Positions 8,389 through 19,537 are shown, counted from the stretch's first letter. The stretch is 64,000 nt of DNA from Marinomonas hwangdonensis (GCF_003721245.1 NZ_RIZG01000004.1:1-64000), one strand, 5' to 3'. Notes: generated from the letters alone by a model not told the origin. Numbers and translations are program-made.

Positions 8389-11300
8389 TGTAATAACTCC
8401 AAGGTTTTTGTCGTTTCTTGAAAACGCTCATCAGCGCTGTTCATTGTGGCAATAAACTTTAAGGTGTCTGGCCCTGCCAGTTTATATTGATCGGGTTTGG
8501 TTTGTATCAGCTTGATCAGTTTCATTGGGTCTACTGGGGTTTTGCTGTTAAAGAATATTTTACCTTCTTTGAGGTTGGCTTCAATTTTTTTGATGCCCAG
8601 CTGCTCCGCTTTGAGTTTTAGTTCCGTTTGACGAAACAGGTTTTTAGTGGCATCGGGCAGTAAACCAAAACGATCAATCATTTCCACTTGCAGATCTTTT
8701 AAGTCATCACTGGTTGCGGCACTGGCAATACGCTTATACAGAATTAGGCGTGAATGAACATCGCTTAAGTAGTCTTCCGGTATAAGGGCGGGGACGCGTA
8801 AATTGATTTCGGTTTGGGCAGGTGAAGATATGTCTATGTCAGGTGATTCGCCATTTTTAAGCGACTTTACCGCTCTGTCTAGCATGTCCATAAACAATGA
8901 AAAGCCCACATGTTCGATGTGACCGCTTTGGCCATCACCCAGTAGTTCACCCGTGCCACGGATTTCTAAATCGTGGGTGGCTAACGTGAAGCCGGCCCCG
9001 AGAGTGTCGGCTAAAGTAATGGCTTCGAGACGTTTTTCGGCATCGGTGGTCACCTTGCGATCACTTGGCGTCAGCAGATACGCATAAGCTTGATGGTGCG
9101 AGCGTCCGACACGACCTCTAAGTTGGTGTAATTGAGCCAGACCGAATTTATCGGCGCGTTCTATAATAATGGTATTGGCATTTGGGATGTCGATGCCTGT
9201 TTCAATAATGGTGGAACATACCAATACATTGGCGCGTTTATGGTAGAAGTCTGACATGACTTGTTCCAGTTCTCTTTCACGCATTTGGCCGTGGCCCACA
9301 ATGACACGCGCTTCGGGAATCAGCTCTTCCAATTCTTCGGCGGCTTTTTGAATCGTTTGCACTTCGTTATGCAGATAGTACACCTGACCGCCACGATGCA
9401 GTTCACGCAAAATGGCTTCTTTTATTTGATGGGCGTCCTTCTGTTTTACAAAGGTTTTTACCGACAACCGTTTGGCGGGTGGCGTGGCGATAATAGACAA
9501 ATCACGAATGCCCGAGAGTGACATATTGAGAGTCCGTGGTATCGGTGTCGCGGTCAAGGTGAGTATGTCTACTTCGGCTCGTAACGCTTTAAACTGTTCT
9601 TTTTGCTTCACGCCAAAGCGGTGCTCCTCGTCAATAATAACCAGGCCAAGGTTGGCGAATTTAATGTTGCTTTGAATCAGTTTGTGGGTGCCAACCACGA
9701 TATCGGCTTTGCCATTTTCAAGTCGTTCAATGGCCGCATTGGATTCTTTGCCTGAACGAAAGCGTGATAAGAGTTCTACTTCTATTGGCCAATCAGCAAA
9801 GCGGTCGCAGAAATTTTCATAGTGTTGTTGTGCAAGCAAGGTAGTAGGCACAAGAACCGCCACTTGCTTGCCGCCTTGAACCGCCAGAAAAGCAGCACGC
9901 ATGGCGACTTCTGTTTTGCCAAAGCCAACGTCGCCACAAACGAGTCGGTCCATAGGTTTTTTGGTCGACATGTCTTGCATAACGGCATCAATGGCCATTT
10001 GCTGGTCAGGCGTCTCTTCAAACGGGAAGCCAGCCGAGAAGATTTCGTATTGATCATCTGGTTTTGCAAAAGCATGACCGACTCTGGCTTCTCGTTTGGC
10101 GTAGATTTCCAGTAATTCGGCGGCTGTATCGCGGGCTTTCTCCGCGGCTTTTTGTTTGGCAACGCTCCATTTGTCTGTTCCCAGTTTGTGTAGTGGAGCG
10201 GTGTCTTCGTCGGCACCAGTGTAGCGAGAAATTAATTGCAAGGACGAAACAGGCACATACAGCTTGGCGTCGTTGGCGTAGCCAAGGGTTAATAGTTCGG
10301 TTTCCTGACCATCAATTTCGAGGTTGGTTAAGCCAAGATAGCGCCCAACGCCATGATCAATATGCACAACCGGGGCGTTTAATCTAAGTTCTGTTAAGTT
10401 GCGAATAATGGCATCGTCGCTGATATTGCTGTGCTTGTTGCGTCTGCGATGCTGAGAAACCCGTTCACCCAGAATGTCACTTTCGGGTATCAGGGTCAGT
10501 GTGTCCTGAATAACAAAACCGCGTCCGATGTTACCCTCAGTGATGGCTACTTTGTCGTTTGAATTTTCAAACGTTTTCCAGTTGCTGGTGAGTTTTGGGG
10601 TAATCTTGTGCTTTTTAAGTAGCTCAAGAAGCGCTTCTCGACGACCCGCTGATTCGGCGACGATAAGCACTCTGGTGTTTGTCTGATTTAAATGCTCTTG
10701 CAGCCTATATAAAGGTTGAGCCGCTTTCGAGTCGATTTTGACGTTGCTTAATGGCTTAAAGGTAGGGTGTTCGCCTTCGGCAGAAAAAATGACATTAGTG
10801 AAATGCTTTAATTCGGCAAATATTTCTTCTTCCTTTAAGCAGATTTCATCTGGATGAAGAATAGGGCGCTCTATGTTGTAGCTAAGCGACTCGTGTCGTG
10901 TGCGAAAATCGAGCTGGATACTAGCAAGTTGTTCGTTAAATGTACCAGATCGAATCACCAAGGTGTTCTTAGGTAAATAATCAAAGATGCTGGTGGTGTG
11001 TTCAAAAAAGAGCGGTAAATAATACTCTATTCCTGCTGGAATGAGTCCGCTGCTGACATCTTGGTAAATAGGGCTAGACAATGGGTCTTTGTCAAAACGC
11101 TCTCGAAAAGCTTGGCGAAAATATTGTATGCCCTGAGACGAGGTAGGAAACTCTTTTGCAGGCAACATCTTTATTTCAGTAACTTTACCAGTGCTGCGTT
11201 GAGTCTCTGGGTCAAACCAACGAATAGAGTCAATGTCGTTATCAAACCAATCGATTCGAATGGGATTCTCGGCGCCCATGGGGTAAACGTCCATTAATGC

Positions 11301-11798
11301 GCCACGGATGGTGTATTCTCCGTGTTCACTAACATGATCAACATTCGCATAGCCAGCGTCTACGAGTTTTCTCGACAAGGTTTCGAGGGGCAGTGTTTGG
11401 CCCTCTTTTAAATGAAAGCGTTGGGCATCCAAATGTTGTTTCGGACATAGACGTGTGAGGCACGAAGCCACTGTGGTCAAGATAATCGGGTTTTCAGCTT
11501 CATTTAAACGCGCTAGTGTCTCCAGTCGTTGCGATACGATATCTTGGTGGGGTGAAAAGGCGTCGTATGGCAAGGTTTCCCAGTCACTGAACCTGAGCAG
11601 CTCGTGCTGCTTGCTGCTGAGAAAAACGAGCTCACTTTCAAGTTCGTTCAGTTCAGCAACAGTGTCAACCATATAGAGAATGGGTTGTTTGTTGGAGGAG
11701 GCAATAGATAAAAGCTGTAATACTTTGCGACTGCCATCGAGGCCCGATATGAGGTTTTTGTAGCCAGGTTTTAGGGTGATGTTTGCAGTATCAGGCAT
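8385..11798 (-). CDS. mfd: Transcription-repair coupling factor
   Basis: Mfd removes RNA polymerase stalled at DNA lesions and recruits UvrA. The 1137-residue protein (E. coli 1148) shows the UvrB-like N-terminus, the RNA-polymerase interaction region (about 470-540, PVVHIDHGVGRYLGL), a superfamily 2 translocase with Walker A GDVGFGKTEVA (near 620) and the DEEH-box IIDEEHRFG, the second helicase domain with VGRSHHQAYAYLL, and the C-terminal UvrA-blocking domain. The start MPDTANITLK lies only 7 bp after the folX stop, and its 3' end overlaps csiV. Confidence 0.96.
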   Translation of the reverse strand: MPDTANITLKPGYKNLISGLDGSRKVLQLLSIASSNKQPILYMVDTVAELNELESELVFLSSKQHELLRFSDWETLPYDAFSPHQDIVSQRLETLARLNEAENPIILTTVASCLTRLCPKQHLDAQRFHLKEGQTLPLETLSRKLVDAGYANVDHVSEHGEYTIRGALMDVYPMGAENPIRIDWFDNDIDSIRWFDPETQRSTGKVTEIKMLPAKEFPTSSQGIQYFRQAFRERFDKDPLSSPIYQDVSSGLIPAGIEYYLPLFFEHTTSIFDYLPKNTLVIRSGTFNEQLASIQLDFRTRHESLSYNIERPILHPDEICLKEEEIFAELKHFTNVIFSAEGEHPTFKPLSNVKIDSKAAQPLYRLQEHLNQTNTRVLIVAESAGRREALLELLKKHKITPKLTSNWKTFENSNDKVAITEGNIGRGFVIQDTLTLIPESDILGERVSQHRRRNKHSNISDDAIIRNLTELRLNAPVVHIDHGVGRYLGLTNLEIDGQETELLTLGYANDAKLYVPVSSLQLISRYTGADEDTAPLHKLGTDKWSVAKQKAAEKARDTAAELLEIYAKREARVGHAFAKPDDQYEIFSAGFPFEETPDQQMAIDAVMQDMSTKKPMDRLVCGDVGFGKTEVAMRAAFLAVQGGKQVAVLVPTTLLAQQHYENFCDRFADWPIEVELLSRFRSGKESNAAIERLENGKADIVVGTHKLIQSNIKFANLGLVIIDEEHRFGVKQKEQFKALRAEVDILTLTATPIPRTLNMSLSGIRDLSIIATPPAKRLSVKTFVKQKDAHQIKEAILRELHRGGQVYYLHNEVQTIQKAAEELEELIPEARVIVGHGQMRERELEQVMSDFYHKRANVLVCSTIIETGIDIPNANTIIIERADKFGLAQLHQLRGRVGRSHHQAYAYLLTPSDRKVTTDAEKRLEAITLADTLGAGFTLATHDLEIRGTGELLGDGQSGHIEHVGFSLFMDMLDRAVKSLKNGESPDIDISSPAQTEINLRVPALIPEDYLSDVHSRLILYKRIASAATSDDLKDLQVEMIDRFGLLPDATKNLFRQTELKLKAEQLGIKKIEANLKEGKIFFNSKTPVDPMKLIKLIQTKPDQYKLAGPDTLKFIATMNSADERFQETTKTLELLH

Positions 11799-11805
11799 AG
11801 TAAGG

Positions 11806-12174
11806 TTAAAGCTCTCTAGAAGCGGAAAGGGTTAAAGATACAGAGTCAGCAAAGCGTAAGGCGTGGGGTTTAGCGACCTCGACTTTTGCAAAAGTGACAT
11901 GGTCGGCTTGCATGCAGATTTCAAGTAAATCTGCTGTCAGTTTTTCAAGCAACAAAAAACGATTGTTTTCAGTGTGTGAAATTATCTGCTTGCATATGGT
12001 GCGATAATTGACAGCATTATTGACATCGTCTGTGTGATAGGCGTCGGATGCTTGGTATTGCATCCAGGCATTAATCACCACATCTTGCTTGTTTTCTTTT
12101 TCAGAATCATTGAATCCAATATAGGTTCTAAGACGTAAATTGTTTATATGTATTTGCGCGTTTGGCTTAATCAT
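11806..12174 (-). CDS. folX: Dihydroneopterin triphosphate 2'-epimerase
   Basis: FolX epimerises 7,8-dihydroneopterin triphosphate to the monapterin form. It belongs to the same tunnelling fold as FolB dihydroneopterin aldolase. The 122-residue protein reads IHINNLRLRTYIGFN near the start and HALRFADSVSLTLS at the end, very close to E. coli FolX (NLRLRTFIGI and HALRYADSVSMTLS), and it has the NYRTICKQI and ENNRFLLLEKLT segments. This supports FolX over FolB. It is the first gene of a leftward folX-mfd-csiV unit; a strong palindrome lies 29 bp upstream of its start codon. Confidence 0.88.
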   Translation of the reverse strand: MIKPNAQIHINNLRLRTYIGFNDSEKENKQDVVINAWMQYQASDAYHTDDVNNAVNYRTICKQIISHTENNRFLLLEKLTADLLEICMQADHVTFAKVEVAKPHALRFADSVSLTLSASREL

Positions 12175-12202
12175 AACTCATTGACTTCCGTTTTATTTGA
12201 GC

Positions 12203-12220
12203 TTGTTAATAAATTAACAA
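12203..12220. promoter_or_regulatory. Perfect 8-2-8 palindrome upstream of folX
   Basis: TTGTTAATAAATTAACAA is a perfect inverted repeat 28 bp upstream of the folX start codon. The rest of the 12175-12594 gap, which also holds the nqr promoter region, shows no supportable gene. A possible 5' UTR hairpin is suggested by TTTTCCC...GGGGGG near 12530. Regulator unknown. Confidence 0.4.
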
Positions 12221-12594
12221 AGCAATATTGTGGCGTGTTAGGAAAAGTATAGCAACTTCGAAAGTACGGTGGTGATCGCTCGTTGGATCCTTTTATTTGC
12301 GGATGAATCTAAAAGTGTCTAATTGCTGTCAGTGCATTGATGTTCTTCTTTACGCCTTTTTGACGGACGCTTGGTGCGAATTGTGTTTCTGAGAATGAAA
12401 GATGCAAGCCAAAAGCGAAGGGCTTTGCTGGTCAAACCGTTGAATGCCCTTTATAATGTTGCGGTTTTTGGTGAAGTGAGTTTGTGTCAATAATCTACCC
12501 TTTAGATTAGTGGATTTACGCATGTTTTCCCGGAGGGGGGTGTAAACCTTGCACATTACGCTTTTTGTGTTCAATAAATTGTTGGGCAGAACAT

Positions 12595-13932
12595 ATGTTT
12601 AAAATCTCGAAAGGCCTAGATCTGCCGATCTCAGGCTCTCCCAATCAAGTGATTGATAATGCGACATCTGCCAAGACAGTCGCTGTCATCGGTCCTGACT
12701 ACCATGGTATGAAACCTACTATGCTGGTTAAGGAAGGAGACGTTGTTAAAAAAGGCCAAGTCATTTTCACAGACAAGAAAACGGATGGTGTTAAGTATAC
12801 CTCCCCAGCGTCTGGTGTAATTGAAGCGGTACATCGCGGTGAAAAACGCGTCCTGCAGTCCGTTGTTATTAAAGTTGAAGGCAGTGAAAGTGAAGCATTT
12901 GCTTCCTATTCAGGTTCTCAGCTTAAATCACTCGAACGCAGCAAAGTGGTTGAAAATTTAATAGAGTCTGGAATGTGGACTGCGTTTCGTACGCGCCCAT
13001 TCAGTAAAGTGCCTGAAGTTGATTCGGTACCGAATTCTATCTTTGTAACTGCCATTGACACAAACCCTTTAGCGGCTTCACCAGAAGTTGTTTTAGCGGA
13101 CCAAGCTGAAGCGTTTGCAGACGGTTTGACCGTTTTGACTCGATTAACAGAAGGCAAAGTTTTCCTTTGTAAAGAGCAAGGCGCCAAGATACCTACTACG
13201 TCTGATGTGACTGTTGAAGAGTTTGCGGGTGTTCACCCTGCCGGTCTTGCGGGAACACACATACATTTTCTTGACCCAGTCAGCGACAAAAAAACGGTTT
13301 GGTCAATCAACTATCAAGACGTTATTGCCGTTGGCAAGTTGTTCACAACGGGTGAGCTTTACGTTGAACGCGTTATTTCTTTAGCCGGTCCACAGGTTAA
13401 AAAGCCGCGTTTGATTCGCACTCAGATTGGTGCTGATCTTCTTGCCTTGACTGCGGGTGAGTTATCAGAAGGCGACAATAGAGTGGTATCCGGTTCAGTG
13501 TTGTCTGGCCGTAATGCGTTTGGTCCTTACGCTTACCTTGGTCGCTATCACAATCAAGTGTCTGTTTTGCTTGAAGGTCGCGAGCGCCAAATGGTGCATT
13601 ACCTTCGTGCTGGTGTTGAAAAACACTCGACCATCAATGTGTTTGTTTCAAAATTGATGGGCAAAAAGACATTCGACATGTCCACTACGACAAATGGCAG
13701 TGACCGCACTATGTTGCCATTAGGTAACTTCGAGCGCCTAATGCCACTGGATATTCTGCCAACTCAGCTTTTGAGAGCTTTGGTAGTTAATGATACAGAA
13801 CAAGCACAAAAGCTTGGTGCACTCGAGCTGGATGAAGAAGATCTAGCATTATGTACTTACAGCTGTTCAGGTAAGTTCGAATATGGCCCGATTCTTCGGG
13901 ACTGCCTAACTCTAATTGAGAAAGAGGGTTGA
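12595..13932 (+). CDS. nqrA: Na+-translocating NADH:quinone reductase subunit A
   Basis: NqrA is the cytoplasmic, quinone-interacting subunit of the sodium-pumping NADH dehydrogenase. The ATG at 12595 gives [14 protein letters not shown], the standard NqrA start, and 445 residues (V. cholerae 446); an in-frame ATG ten codons upstream is not family-like. Typical segments are the lipoyl-like N-terminus ([18 protein letters not shown]), [16 protein letters not shown] in the middle and [19 protein letters not shown] at the end. It starts the nqrABCDEF operon and is followed after 3 bp by nqrB. Confidence 0.96.
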   Translation: MFKISKGLDLPISGSPNQVIDNATSAKTVAVIGPDYHGMKPTMLVKEGDVVKKGQVIFTDKKTDGVKYTSPASGVIEAVHRGEKRVLQSVVIKVEGSESEAFASYSGSQLKSLERSKVVENLIESGMWTAFRTRPFSKVPEVDSVPNSIFVTAIDTNPLAASPEVVLADQAEAFADGLTVLTRLTEGKVFLCKEQGAKIPTTSDVTVEEFAGVHPAGLAGTHIHFLDPVSDKKTVWSINYQDVIAVGKLFTTGELYVERVISLAGPQVKKPRLIRTQIGADLLALTAGELSEGDNRVVSGSVLSGRNAFGPYAYLGRYHNQVSVLLEGRERQMVHYLRAGVEKHSTINVFVSKLMGKKTFDMSTTTNGSDRTMLPLGNFERLMPLDILPTQLLRALVVNDTEQAQKLGALELDEEDLALCTYSCSGKFEYGPILRDCLTLIEKEG

Positions 13933-13935
13933 TTC

Positions 13936-15132
13936 ATGGGACTTAGAAAAGTACTTGATAAAATTGAACCTGAGGTTCACTCAGGTGGCAAATACGAAAA
14001 ATGGTATGCGCTTTATGAAGCCGTCGATACTATTTTTTATCGTCCGAGTTCCGTGACGAGAAACGGTTCACATGTGCGTGATGCGGTTGACATGAAGCGC
14101 ATTATGATTCTCGTGTGGATGTGTACATTTCCAGCAGTTTTTTTTGGGATGTACAACATTGGTTTGCAGGCAAATACTGCGATGGATGCCATGGGTATCA
14201 CAGCAGGTGAGTCATGGCGTCACGCGGTGATTGGAGGGTTAACATCCTACAATGCCGACAGTGTATGGGATAACATGATTTATGGTGCCATGCATTTCTT
14301 ACCCGTTTATTTGGTGACCTTTATTGTAGGTGGTTTCTGGGAAGTATTGTTTGCTTCGGTTCGTAAACACGAAGTGAACGAAGGCTTTTTCGTTACCTCT
14401 ATCTTGTTCTCATTGTCTTTGCCAGCGACTATTCCGCTATGGCAAGTGGCGTTGGGTATCACCTTTGGTGTTGTGCTTGCTAAAGAAGTATTCGGTGGAA
14501 CAGGTAAAAACTTCCTAAACCCAGCGTTAGCAGGTCGCGCATTCTTGTTCTTCGCATACCCAGCGTCTATGTCTGGTGATGCTGTTTGGACAGCAGTGGA
14601 TGGTTATTCAGGCGCGACTGCATTGAGTCAGTTAGCAGTTGATGGTGTTCCAGGCTTAACCATTGCTTGGTCTCAGGCCTTCTTTGGGTTTATTCAAGGC
14701 TCAATGGGTGAAACCTCTACACTTGCCATTTTAATTGGTGGTGGTGCCTTACTGATTATGCGAATTGCGGCTTGGCGTATTGTGGCGGGTGTGATGCTCG
14801 GTATGATTTTGACGTCAGGACTGTTCAATCTGATTGGTTCTGACACAAACCCAATGTTTGCAACACCTTGGTATTGGCATCTTGTTTTGGGTGGCTTTGC
14901 CTTCGGAATGATGTATATGGCCACAGACCCAGTATCGGCTTCCATGACAAACAATGGTAAGTGGTTTTACGGTATTTTGATTGGCCTTATGGTTGTTCTT
15001 ATCCGTGTAGTTAACCCTGCTTACCCAGAAGGTATGATGTTGGCGATTTTGTTTGCAAATCTATTCTCGCCATTTATAGACCACTTTGTTGTTCAGGCGA
15101 ATATCAAGCGGAGGATGGCTCGTAATGGCTAG
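13936..15132 (+). CDS. nqrB: Na+-translocating NADH:quinone reductase subunit B
   Basis: NqrB is the large membrane subunit that carries a covalent FMN and riboflavin and forms part of the Na+ channel. At 398 residues it has about ten hydrophobic segments. The FMN attachment motif S-G-A-T is present in [11 protein letters not shown], with Thr228 as the acceptor. The N-terminus [12 protein letters not shown] and the [24 protein letters not shown] segment are family hallmarks. The 3' end overlaps nqrC by 8 bp. The FMN would be attached by the ApbE encoded at 18524. Confidence 0.96.
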   Translation: MGLRKVLDKIEPEVHSGGKYEKWYALYEAVDTIFYRPSSVTRNGSHVRDAVDMKRIMILVWMCTFPAVFFGMYNIGLQANTAMDAMGITAGESWRHAVIGGLTSYNADSVWDNMIYGAMHFLPVYLVTFIVGGFWEVLFASVRKHEVNEGFFVTSILFSLSLPATIPLWQVALGITFGVVLAKEVFGGTGKNFLNPALAGRAFLFFAYPASMSGDAVWTAVDGYSGATALSQLAVDGVPGLTIAWSQAFFGFIQGSMGETSTLAILIGGGALLIMRIAAWRIVAGVMLGMILTSGLFNLIGSDTNPMFATPWYWHLVLGGFAFGMMYMATDPVSASMTNNGKWFYGILIGLMVVLIRVVNPAYPEGMMLAILFANLFSPFIDHFVVQANIKRRMARNG

Positions 15133-15919
15133 TAGTAACGATAGTATCAAAAAGACCGTCATAGTTGCGTTGTCATTATGTTTGGTTTGTTCAATTTTTG
15201 TTGCTGCGGCAGCCGTTGGACTAAAGCCTATTCAGACCGCAAACAAGGATTTAGATAGAAAACGTAATATTCTATCTGCGGCAGGTCTGCTTGAAGAAGG
15301 TAAGTCTGTTGATGAGATCTTCGAGAACGTTGAAGCGCGTATTGTAAATTTACAGACTGGCAAATTTGCTACAGACGAAGAGATGCAAGCGGCAGGTATA
15401 TCAGCGGGTAGCTTCAATCAGCAAGCGGCCGCTAAGGATACAGCGCTATCGATTGACCTAAAAGGAAACGATCCTGCAGGCATCAAGCGTCGCTCGAACT
15501 TCTCTGAGGTGTATTTGGTGAGAGCAGGTGACGATATTGATCGTATCATCCTGCCCGTTCATGGATATGGGTTATGGTCCACTATGTACGGCTTTATGGC
15601 GCTTCAAGGGGACTTTAATACGGTACTTGGATTTGGTTTCTATGACCAAGCTGAAACACCAGGTCTTGGTGGTGAGGTAGATAATCCAAATTGGAAAGCC
15701 TCTTGGGAAGGGAAAAAAGTCTACAACAGTGATGGTGAAGCTGTGCTTCAACTTGCTAAAGGTAGTGTAGACAGCTCTGACCCTCAAGCAGATTACAGAA
15801 TAGATGGACTTTCAGGTGCAACATTAACATCTCGTGGCGTAACTCAGCTTGTTCAATATTGGTTGGGAGACAATGGTTTTGGAACATTTTTGTCGCACTT
15901 ACGTAGCGGAGGAGTGTAA
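15125..15919 (+). CDS. nqrC: Na+-translocating NADH:quinone reductase subunit C
   Basis: NqrC has one N-terminal membrane helix (about residues 10-32) and a periplasmic FMN domain. The covalent FMN site S-G-A-T lies in [13 protein letters not shown], with Thr233 as acceptor. The ATG at 15125 gives [10 protein letters not shown], which overlaps the nqrB 3' end; a longer reading from 15086 lies inside nqrB and was rejected. Length is 264 residues. The FMN-cradling [11 protein letters not shown] and ETPGLGGEV motifs are conserved. Confidence 0.96.
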   Translation: MASSNDSIKKTVIVALSLCLVCSIFVAAAAVGLKPIQTANKDLDRKRNILSAAGLLEEGKSVDEIFENVEARIVNLQTGKFATDEEMQAAGISAGSFNQQAAAKDTALSIDLKGNDPAGIKRRSNFSEVYLVRAGDDIDRIILPVHGYGLWSTMYGFMALQGDFNTVLGFGFYDQAETPGLGGEVDNPNWKASWEGKKVYNSDGEAVLQLAKGSVDSSDPQADYRIDGLSGATLTSRGVTQLVQYWLGDNGFGTFLSHLRSGGV

Positions 15920-15921
15920 TA

Positions 15922-16584
15922 ATGTCTGAAGTAAAAAAAGTCCTTTTTGGGCCGATTCTTGCGAATAACCCGATTGCCTTGCAAATATTAGGTATTTGCT
16001 CGGCTTTAGCGGTAACAAGTAGCTTGAATGTAAGTTTGGTTATGGCGATAGCTTTAACATTAGTAACAGGGTTCTCTGGTTTTTTTATTGCGATTATTCG
16101 TAATCACATACCAAATAGTATCCGTATCATAGTGCAGATGATTATTATCGCTTCGCTCGTTATTGTGGTTGATCAAATTCTTAAAGCTTTTGCATTTGAG
16201 ATTAGCAAGCAGCTTTCTGTGTTTGTTGGTTTGATTATTACCAACTGCATTGTAATGGGTCGCGCAGAGGCCTTCGCAATGAAAAATGGCCCTGTCATGA
16301 GCTTTGTTGATGGCATTGGTAATGGACTGGGTTACAGCGCGATGTTGATTGTGGTGGCCTTTTTCCGTGAGTTGCTTGGTGCTGGAAAACTGTTTGGTGT
16401 CGAGATTTTAGCTACGGTACAGAATGGTGGCTGGTATCAGCCTAACGGTTTGATGTTGCTTCCTCCTAGTGCATTTTTTGTTATTGGTTTAGTAATTTGG
16501 GCACTTCGTGCTTACAAGACCGATCAAGTAGAAGAGCCAGAATTCAAGATTGCAGCCAATTCCCGTTCACAGGAGGCACTATAA
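15922..16584 (+). CDS. nqrD: Na+-translocating NADH:quinone reductase subunit D
   Basis: NqrD is a six-helix membrane subunit, homologous to NqrE and RnfA/RnfE, which with NqrE forms the intramembrane 2Fe-2S centre. At 220 residues it has the family start ([25 protein letters not shown]) and the Cys-containing [14 protein letters not shown] segment. It sits 2 bp after nqrC and directly abuts nqrE, after a GGAGG Shine-Dalgarno at the nqrC end. Confidence 0.95.
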   Translation: MSEVKKVLFGPILANNPIALQILGICSALAVTSSLNVSLVMAIALTLVTGFSGFFIAIIRNHIPNSIRIIVQMIIIASLVIVVDQILKAFAFEISKQLSVFVGLIITNCIVMGRAEAFAMKNGPVMSFVDGIGNGLGYSAMLIVVAFFRELLGAGKLFGVEILATVQNGGWYQPNGLMLLPPSAFFVIGLVIWALRAYKTDQVEEPEFKIAANSRSQEAL

Positions 16585-17193
16585 ATGGAACAGTTAATTA
16601 GCCTATTTATTAAAGCGGTTTTCGTTGAAAACATGGCTTTGGCCTTCTTCCTTGGCATGTGTACTTTCTTGGCTTTGTCTAAGAAAGTTGAAACTGCCAT
16701 TGGGCTAGGTATTGCGGTTGTTGTGGTATTAACGATTACCGTGCCGCTTAACAATTTATTGTACAAAAATCTTTTAGCGGATGGTGCTCTGGAGTGGGCT
16801 GGCTTGCCAGGAGTGGATTTAAGCTTCCTAGGTTTATTGAGCTACATAGGTGTTATAGCGGCGGCTGTTCAAATATTGGAGATGCTTCTCGATAAGTATA
16901 TGCCATCTTTGTACAACGCACTTGGCGTATTCTTACCGTTGATTACGGTAAACTGTGCCATTTTAGGTGCGTCATTGTTCATGGTAGAAAGGGATTATAA
17001 CTTTAGTGAAAGTGTCGTTTACGGCGCTGGCGCTGGTGTTGGTTGGGCGTTGGCTATTGCGGCGCTTGCTGGTATTCGCGAAAAACTTAAGTATTCAGAT
17101 GTTCCAGCTGGTTTGCGTGGTCTTGGTATCACTTTTATCACGGTTGGTCTAATGAGTTTAGGTTTTATGTCATTTTCGGGTGTACAGCTGTAA
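16585..17193 (+). CDS. nqrE: Na+-translocating NADH:quinone reductase subunit E
   Basis: NqrE is the six-helix membrane partner of NqrD. The 202-residue protein has the Cys-bearing [14 protein letters not shown] near residue 26 and [15 protein letters not shown] near residue 120; these are the cysteines thought to bind the intramembrane iron-sulfur centre. It starts immediately after the nqrD stop with an AGGAGG Shine-Dalgarno inside nqrD. Confidence 0.95.
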   Translation: MEQLISLFIKAVFVENMALAFFLGMCTFLALSKKVETAIGLGIAVVVVLTITVPLNNLLYKNLLADGALEWAGLPGVDLSFLGLLSYIGVIAAAVQILEMLLDKYMPSLYNALGVFLPLITVNCAILGASLFMVERDYNFSESVVYGAGAGVGWALAIAALAGIREKLKYSDVPAGLRGLGITFITVGLMSLGFMSFSGVQL

Positions 17194-17235
17194 TACGCTG
17201 TACATTTAGGCAATCAAGAATAAGGTATAACTAAC

Positions 17236-18462
17236 ATGGTCAACTTAGAAATTATTCTAGGTGTGGTGATGTTCACGGCTATCGTGCTTGCGCTTGTGGC
17301 AATTATCCTTGCTGCTCGTGCACGCTTGGTAAGTACTGGTGACGTTACAATTCGCATCAATGGTGAAAAAGAGATTACCTCCCCAGCGGGTGGTAAGTTA
17401 CTTCAAACTTTAGCTAATAGCGGCGTTTTCTTATCGTCAGCGTGCGGCGGGGGCGGTACTTGTGCCCAGTGTACTTGTAAAGTGATGTCTGGTGGTGGTT
17501 CTATGCTATCGACTGAGCAGTCGCACTTTACACGTCGTGAAGAAAAGGAAGGCTACCGTTTGTCATGTCAAGTTGCTGTAAAACAAGACATGGACATTAT
17601 CGTGCCTGAAGAGGTATTCGGTGTGAAGGCGTGGGATTGTACTGTTGAGTCCAATCCTAACGTGGCAACTTTTATCAAAGAATTAACACTGAAATTGCCA
17701 GAGGGTGAGAACGTTGATTTTCGCGCAGGCGGATATGTTCAGCTTGAAGCGCCAGCTCATACGGTTCATTACAAAGACTTTGATATCGAAGAAGAGTACC
17801 GTGGTGACTGGGATAAGTTTAACCTTTGGAAGTTCACTTCTAAAGTAAACGAAACCGTTATTCGTGCCTATTCAATGGCAAACTACCCTGAAGAAAAAGG
17901 CTTGGTGAAGTTCAATATCCGTATTGCTTCTCCACCACCAGGTAAAGATGATTTACCACCAGGGCAGATGTCTTCTTACGTATTTAGCCTTAAACCGGGC
18001 GATAAAATTAAAGTGTATGGTCCTTTTGGTGAGTTTTTTGCCAAGGACACAGAAGCAGAAATGGTCTTTGTTGGTGGTGGTGCCGGTATGGCTCCAATGC
18101 GTTCCCACATTTTTGACCAGCTTAAGCGCCTTAATTCTAAACGTAAAATTTCTTTCTGGTATGGTGCTCGTAGTATGCGTGAAGCATTCTATGTGGAAGA
18201 GTACGATAAGCTACAAGAAGAAAATGAAAACTTTGAATGGCATTTGGCGTTGTCTGATCCACAACCTGAAGATAATTGGGAAGGTAAGACAGGCTTCATT
18301 CATAACGTTCTTTATGAAAACTATCTTAAAGACCACCCTGCGCCAGAAGATTGTGAGTTTTACATGTGTGGACCTCCAATGATGAACGCTTCGGTTATTA
18401 AGATGCTCGAAGATCTCGGTGTAGAAAAAGAAAATATTCTACTAGATGATTTTGGTGGCTAG
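17236..18462 (+). CDS. nqrF: Na+-translocating NADH:quinone reductase subunit F
   Basis: NqrF takes electrons from NADH. It has an N-terminal membrane helix (about residues 5-27), a 2Fe-2S ferredoxin domain with Cys70, Cys76, Cys79 and Cys111 ([10 protein letters not shown] and LSCQV), an FAD-binding domain with [11 protein letters not shown], and an NADH domain with [14 protein letters not shown] and the C-terminal [10 protein letters not shown] and LLDDFGG motifs. The 408-residue length and cysteine numbering agree with the Vibrio enzyme. It is the last subunit gene and is followed by a terminator. Confidence 0.97.
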   Translation: MVNLEIILGVVMFTAIVLALVAIILAARARLVSTGDVTIRINGEKEITSPAGGKLLQTLANSGVFLSSACGGGGTCAQCTCKVMSGGGSMLSTEQSHFTRREEKEGYRLSCQVAVKQDMDIIVPEEVFGVKAWDCTVESNPNVATFIKELTLKLPEGENVDFRAGGYVQLEAPAHTVHYKDFDIEEEYRGDWDKFNLWKFTSKVNETVIRAYSMANYPEEKGLVKFNIRIASPPPGKDDLPPGQMSSYVFSLKPGDKIKVYGPFGEFFAKDTEAEMVFVGGGAGMAPMRSHIFDQLKRLNSKRKISFWYGARSMREAFYVEEYDKLQEENENFEWHLALSDPQPEDNWEGKTGFIHNVLYENYLKDHPAPEDCEFYMCGPPMMNASVIKMLEDLGVEKENILLDDFGG

Positions 18463-18472
18463 AAACTGAATA

Positions 18473-18498
18473 AAAGACCCACCTTATGGTGGGTCTTT
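18473..18498 (+). terminator. Terminator after nqrF
   Basis: AAAGACCCACC and GGTGGGTCTTT form an 11-bp stem around TTAT. The trailing T run is short, so some read-through into apbE is possible. Confidence 0.75.
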
Positions 18499-18523
18499 AC
18501 GTTAATGACAACATAAGAACATT

Positions 18524-19537
18524 ATGCGCATAAAAATATGGTTACCCGTTTTACTGATTCTATTGGCGGCTATTGTTTATCGTTTGGCGGCTTTTACCCC
18601 AGAGCTGGTAAGCTTTTCTGGTCCGACGATGGGTACCACCTATACAGTCAAATTTTACACGACAGAGGATTATGAATCGTCGTGGCGTGTAAAAGACAAT
18701 ATTGATGAACTCCTGCTAAAGGTTAACAAATCCATGTCAACCTATGACTCTCAGTCGGAGTTATCTTTGTTCAATAAGTCACCGTCTCAACAAGTTACAA
18801 AAATTAGTGATGAGTTGGCCTTTGTTATTGATAAGGCGCTGTTGATTAGCACCATGACGAACGGTGAGTATGATGTCACTGTTGGTCCTTTGGTAAACCT
18901 ATGGGGATTTGGGCCAGGAAGGCTTGAAGACAAGGTTCCGTCTGACGTTTCCATTTTCGAAGCGAAGCGCAATGTTGGCTATCAGTACTTGTCTCTTCAG
19001 GATGGTGAATTGGTGAAAAGCAGAGACATATACGTAGATTTGTCATCCATTGCCAAAGGCTATGGCGTGGATGTTCTAGCAGAATTCCTAGATACAAAAG
19101 GGATTACGAGTTACCTAGTTGAAGTGGGTGGTGAGATCAAAGGCAAAGGTGTTAAGCTAGATGGATCGCCTTGGCGAGTTGCCATTGAAAGCCCTGCCGG
19201 TGGTCTAAACATGGCGGAAAAAGTAATTTCGCTTAATAACGCAGCGATGGCAACGTCCGGAGACTACCGTAATTATTTTGAAAAAAATGGTGTGCGATAT
19301 TCTCATACTATTAGTCCGACAACAGGTAAGCCTATTACACATCGCTTAGCGTCTGTGTCCGTGATAGCAGAGACAGCAACGATGGCTGATGGCTTTTCTA
19401 CAGCCATTTCCGTACTTGGTCCTGAATTGGGTTATGAGTTTGCTCAAGAAAATGGCATCGCCGCTTACTTAATAATGAAAACAGACTCAGGATTTGAATC
19501 TAAGTATTCAGAAAGCTTTAACGCTTACCTTGAATAA
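18524..19537 (+). CDS. apbE: FAD:protein FMN transferase
   Basis: ApbE uses FAD to attach FMN covalently to the Thr of S-G-A-T motifs, here most likely on NqrB and NqrC encoded just upstream. The 337-residue protein has an N-terminal membrane anchor or signal (about residues 5-25) without a clear lipobox Cys. Family motifs are SGPTMGTTYTVKF, DLSSIAKGYGVDVL, GSPWRVAIESP, HTISPTTGKPITH and the metal-binding TATMADGFSTAISVLG. It starts 61 bp after nqrF, behind a hairpin. Confidence 0.93.
   Translation: MRIKIWLPVLLILLAAIVYRLAAFTPELVSFSGPTMGTTYTVKFYTTEDYESSWRVKDNIDELLLKVNKSMSTYDSQSELSLFNKSPSQQVTKISDELAFVIDKALLISTMTNGEYDVTVGPLVNLWGFGPGRLEDKVPSDVSIFEAKRNVGYQYLSLQDGELVKSRDIYVDLSSIAKGYGVDVLAEFLDTKGITSYLVEVGGEIKGKGVKLDGSPWRVAIESPAGGLNMAEKVISLNNAAMATSGDYRNYFEKNGVRYSHTISPTTGKPITHRLASVSVIAETATMADGFSTAISVLGPELGYEFAQENGIAAYLIMKTDSGFESKYSESFNAYLE

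Noticed and set aside
12350-12574. Minus-strand ORF of 74 codons in the folX-nqrA gap
   Set aside because: No family resemblance and unlikely composition; it overlaps the expected nqr promoter and leader.
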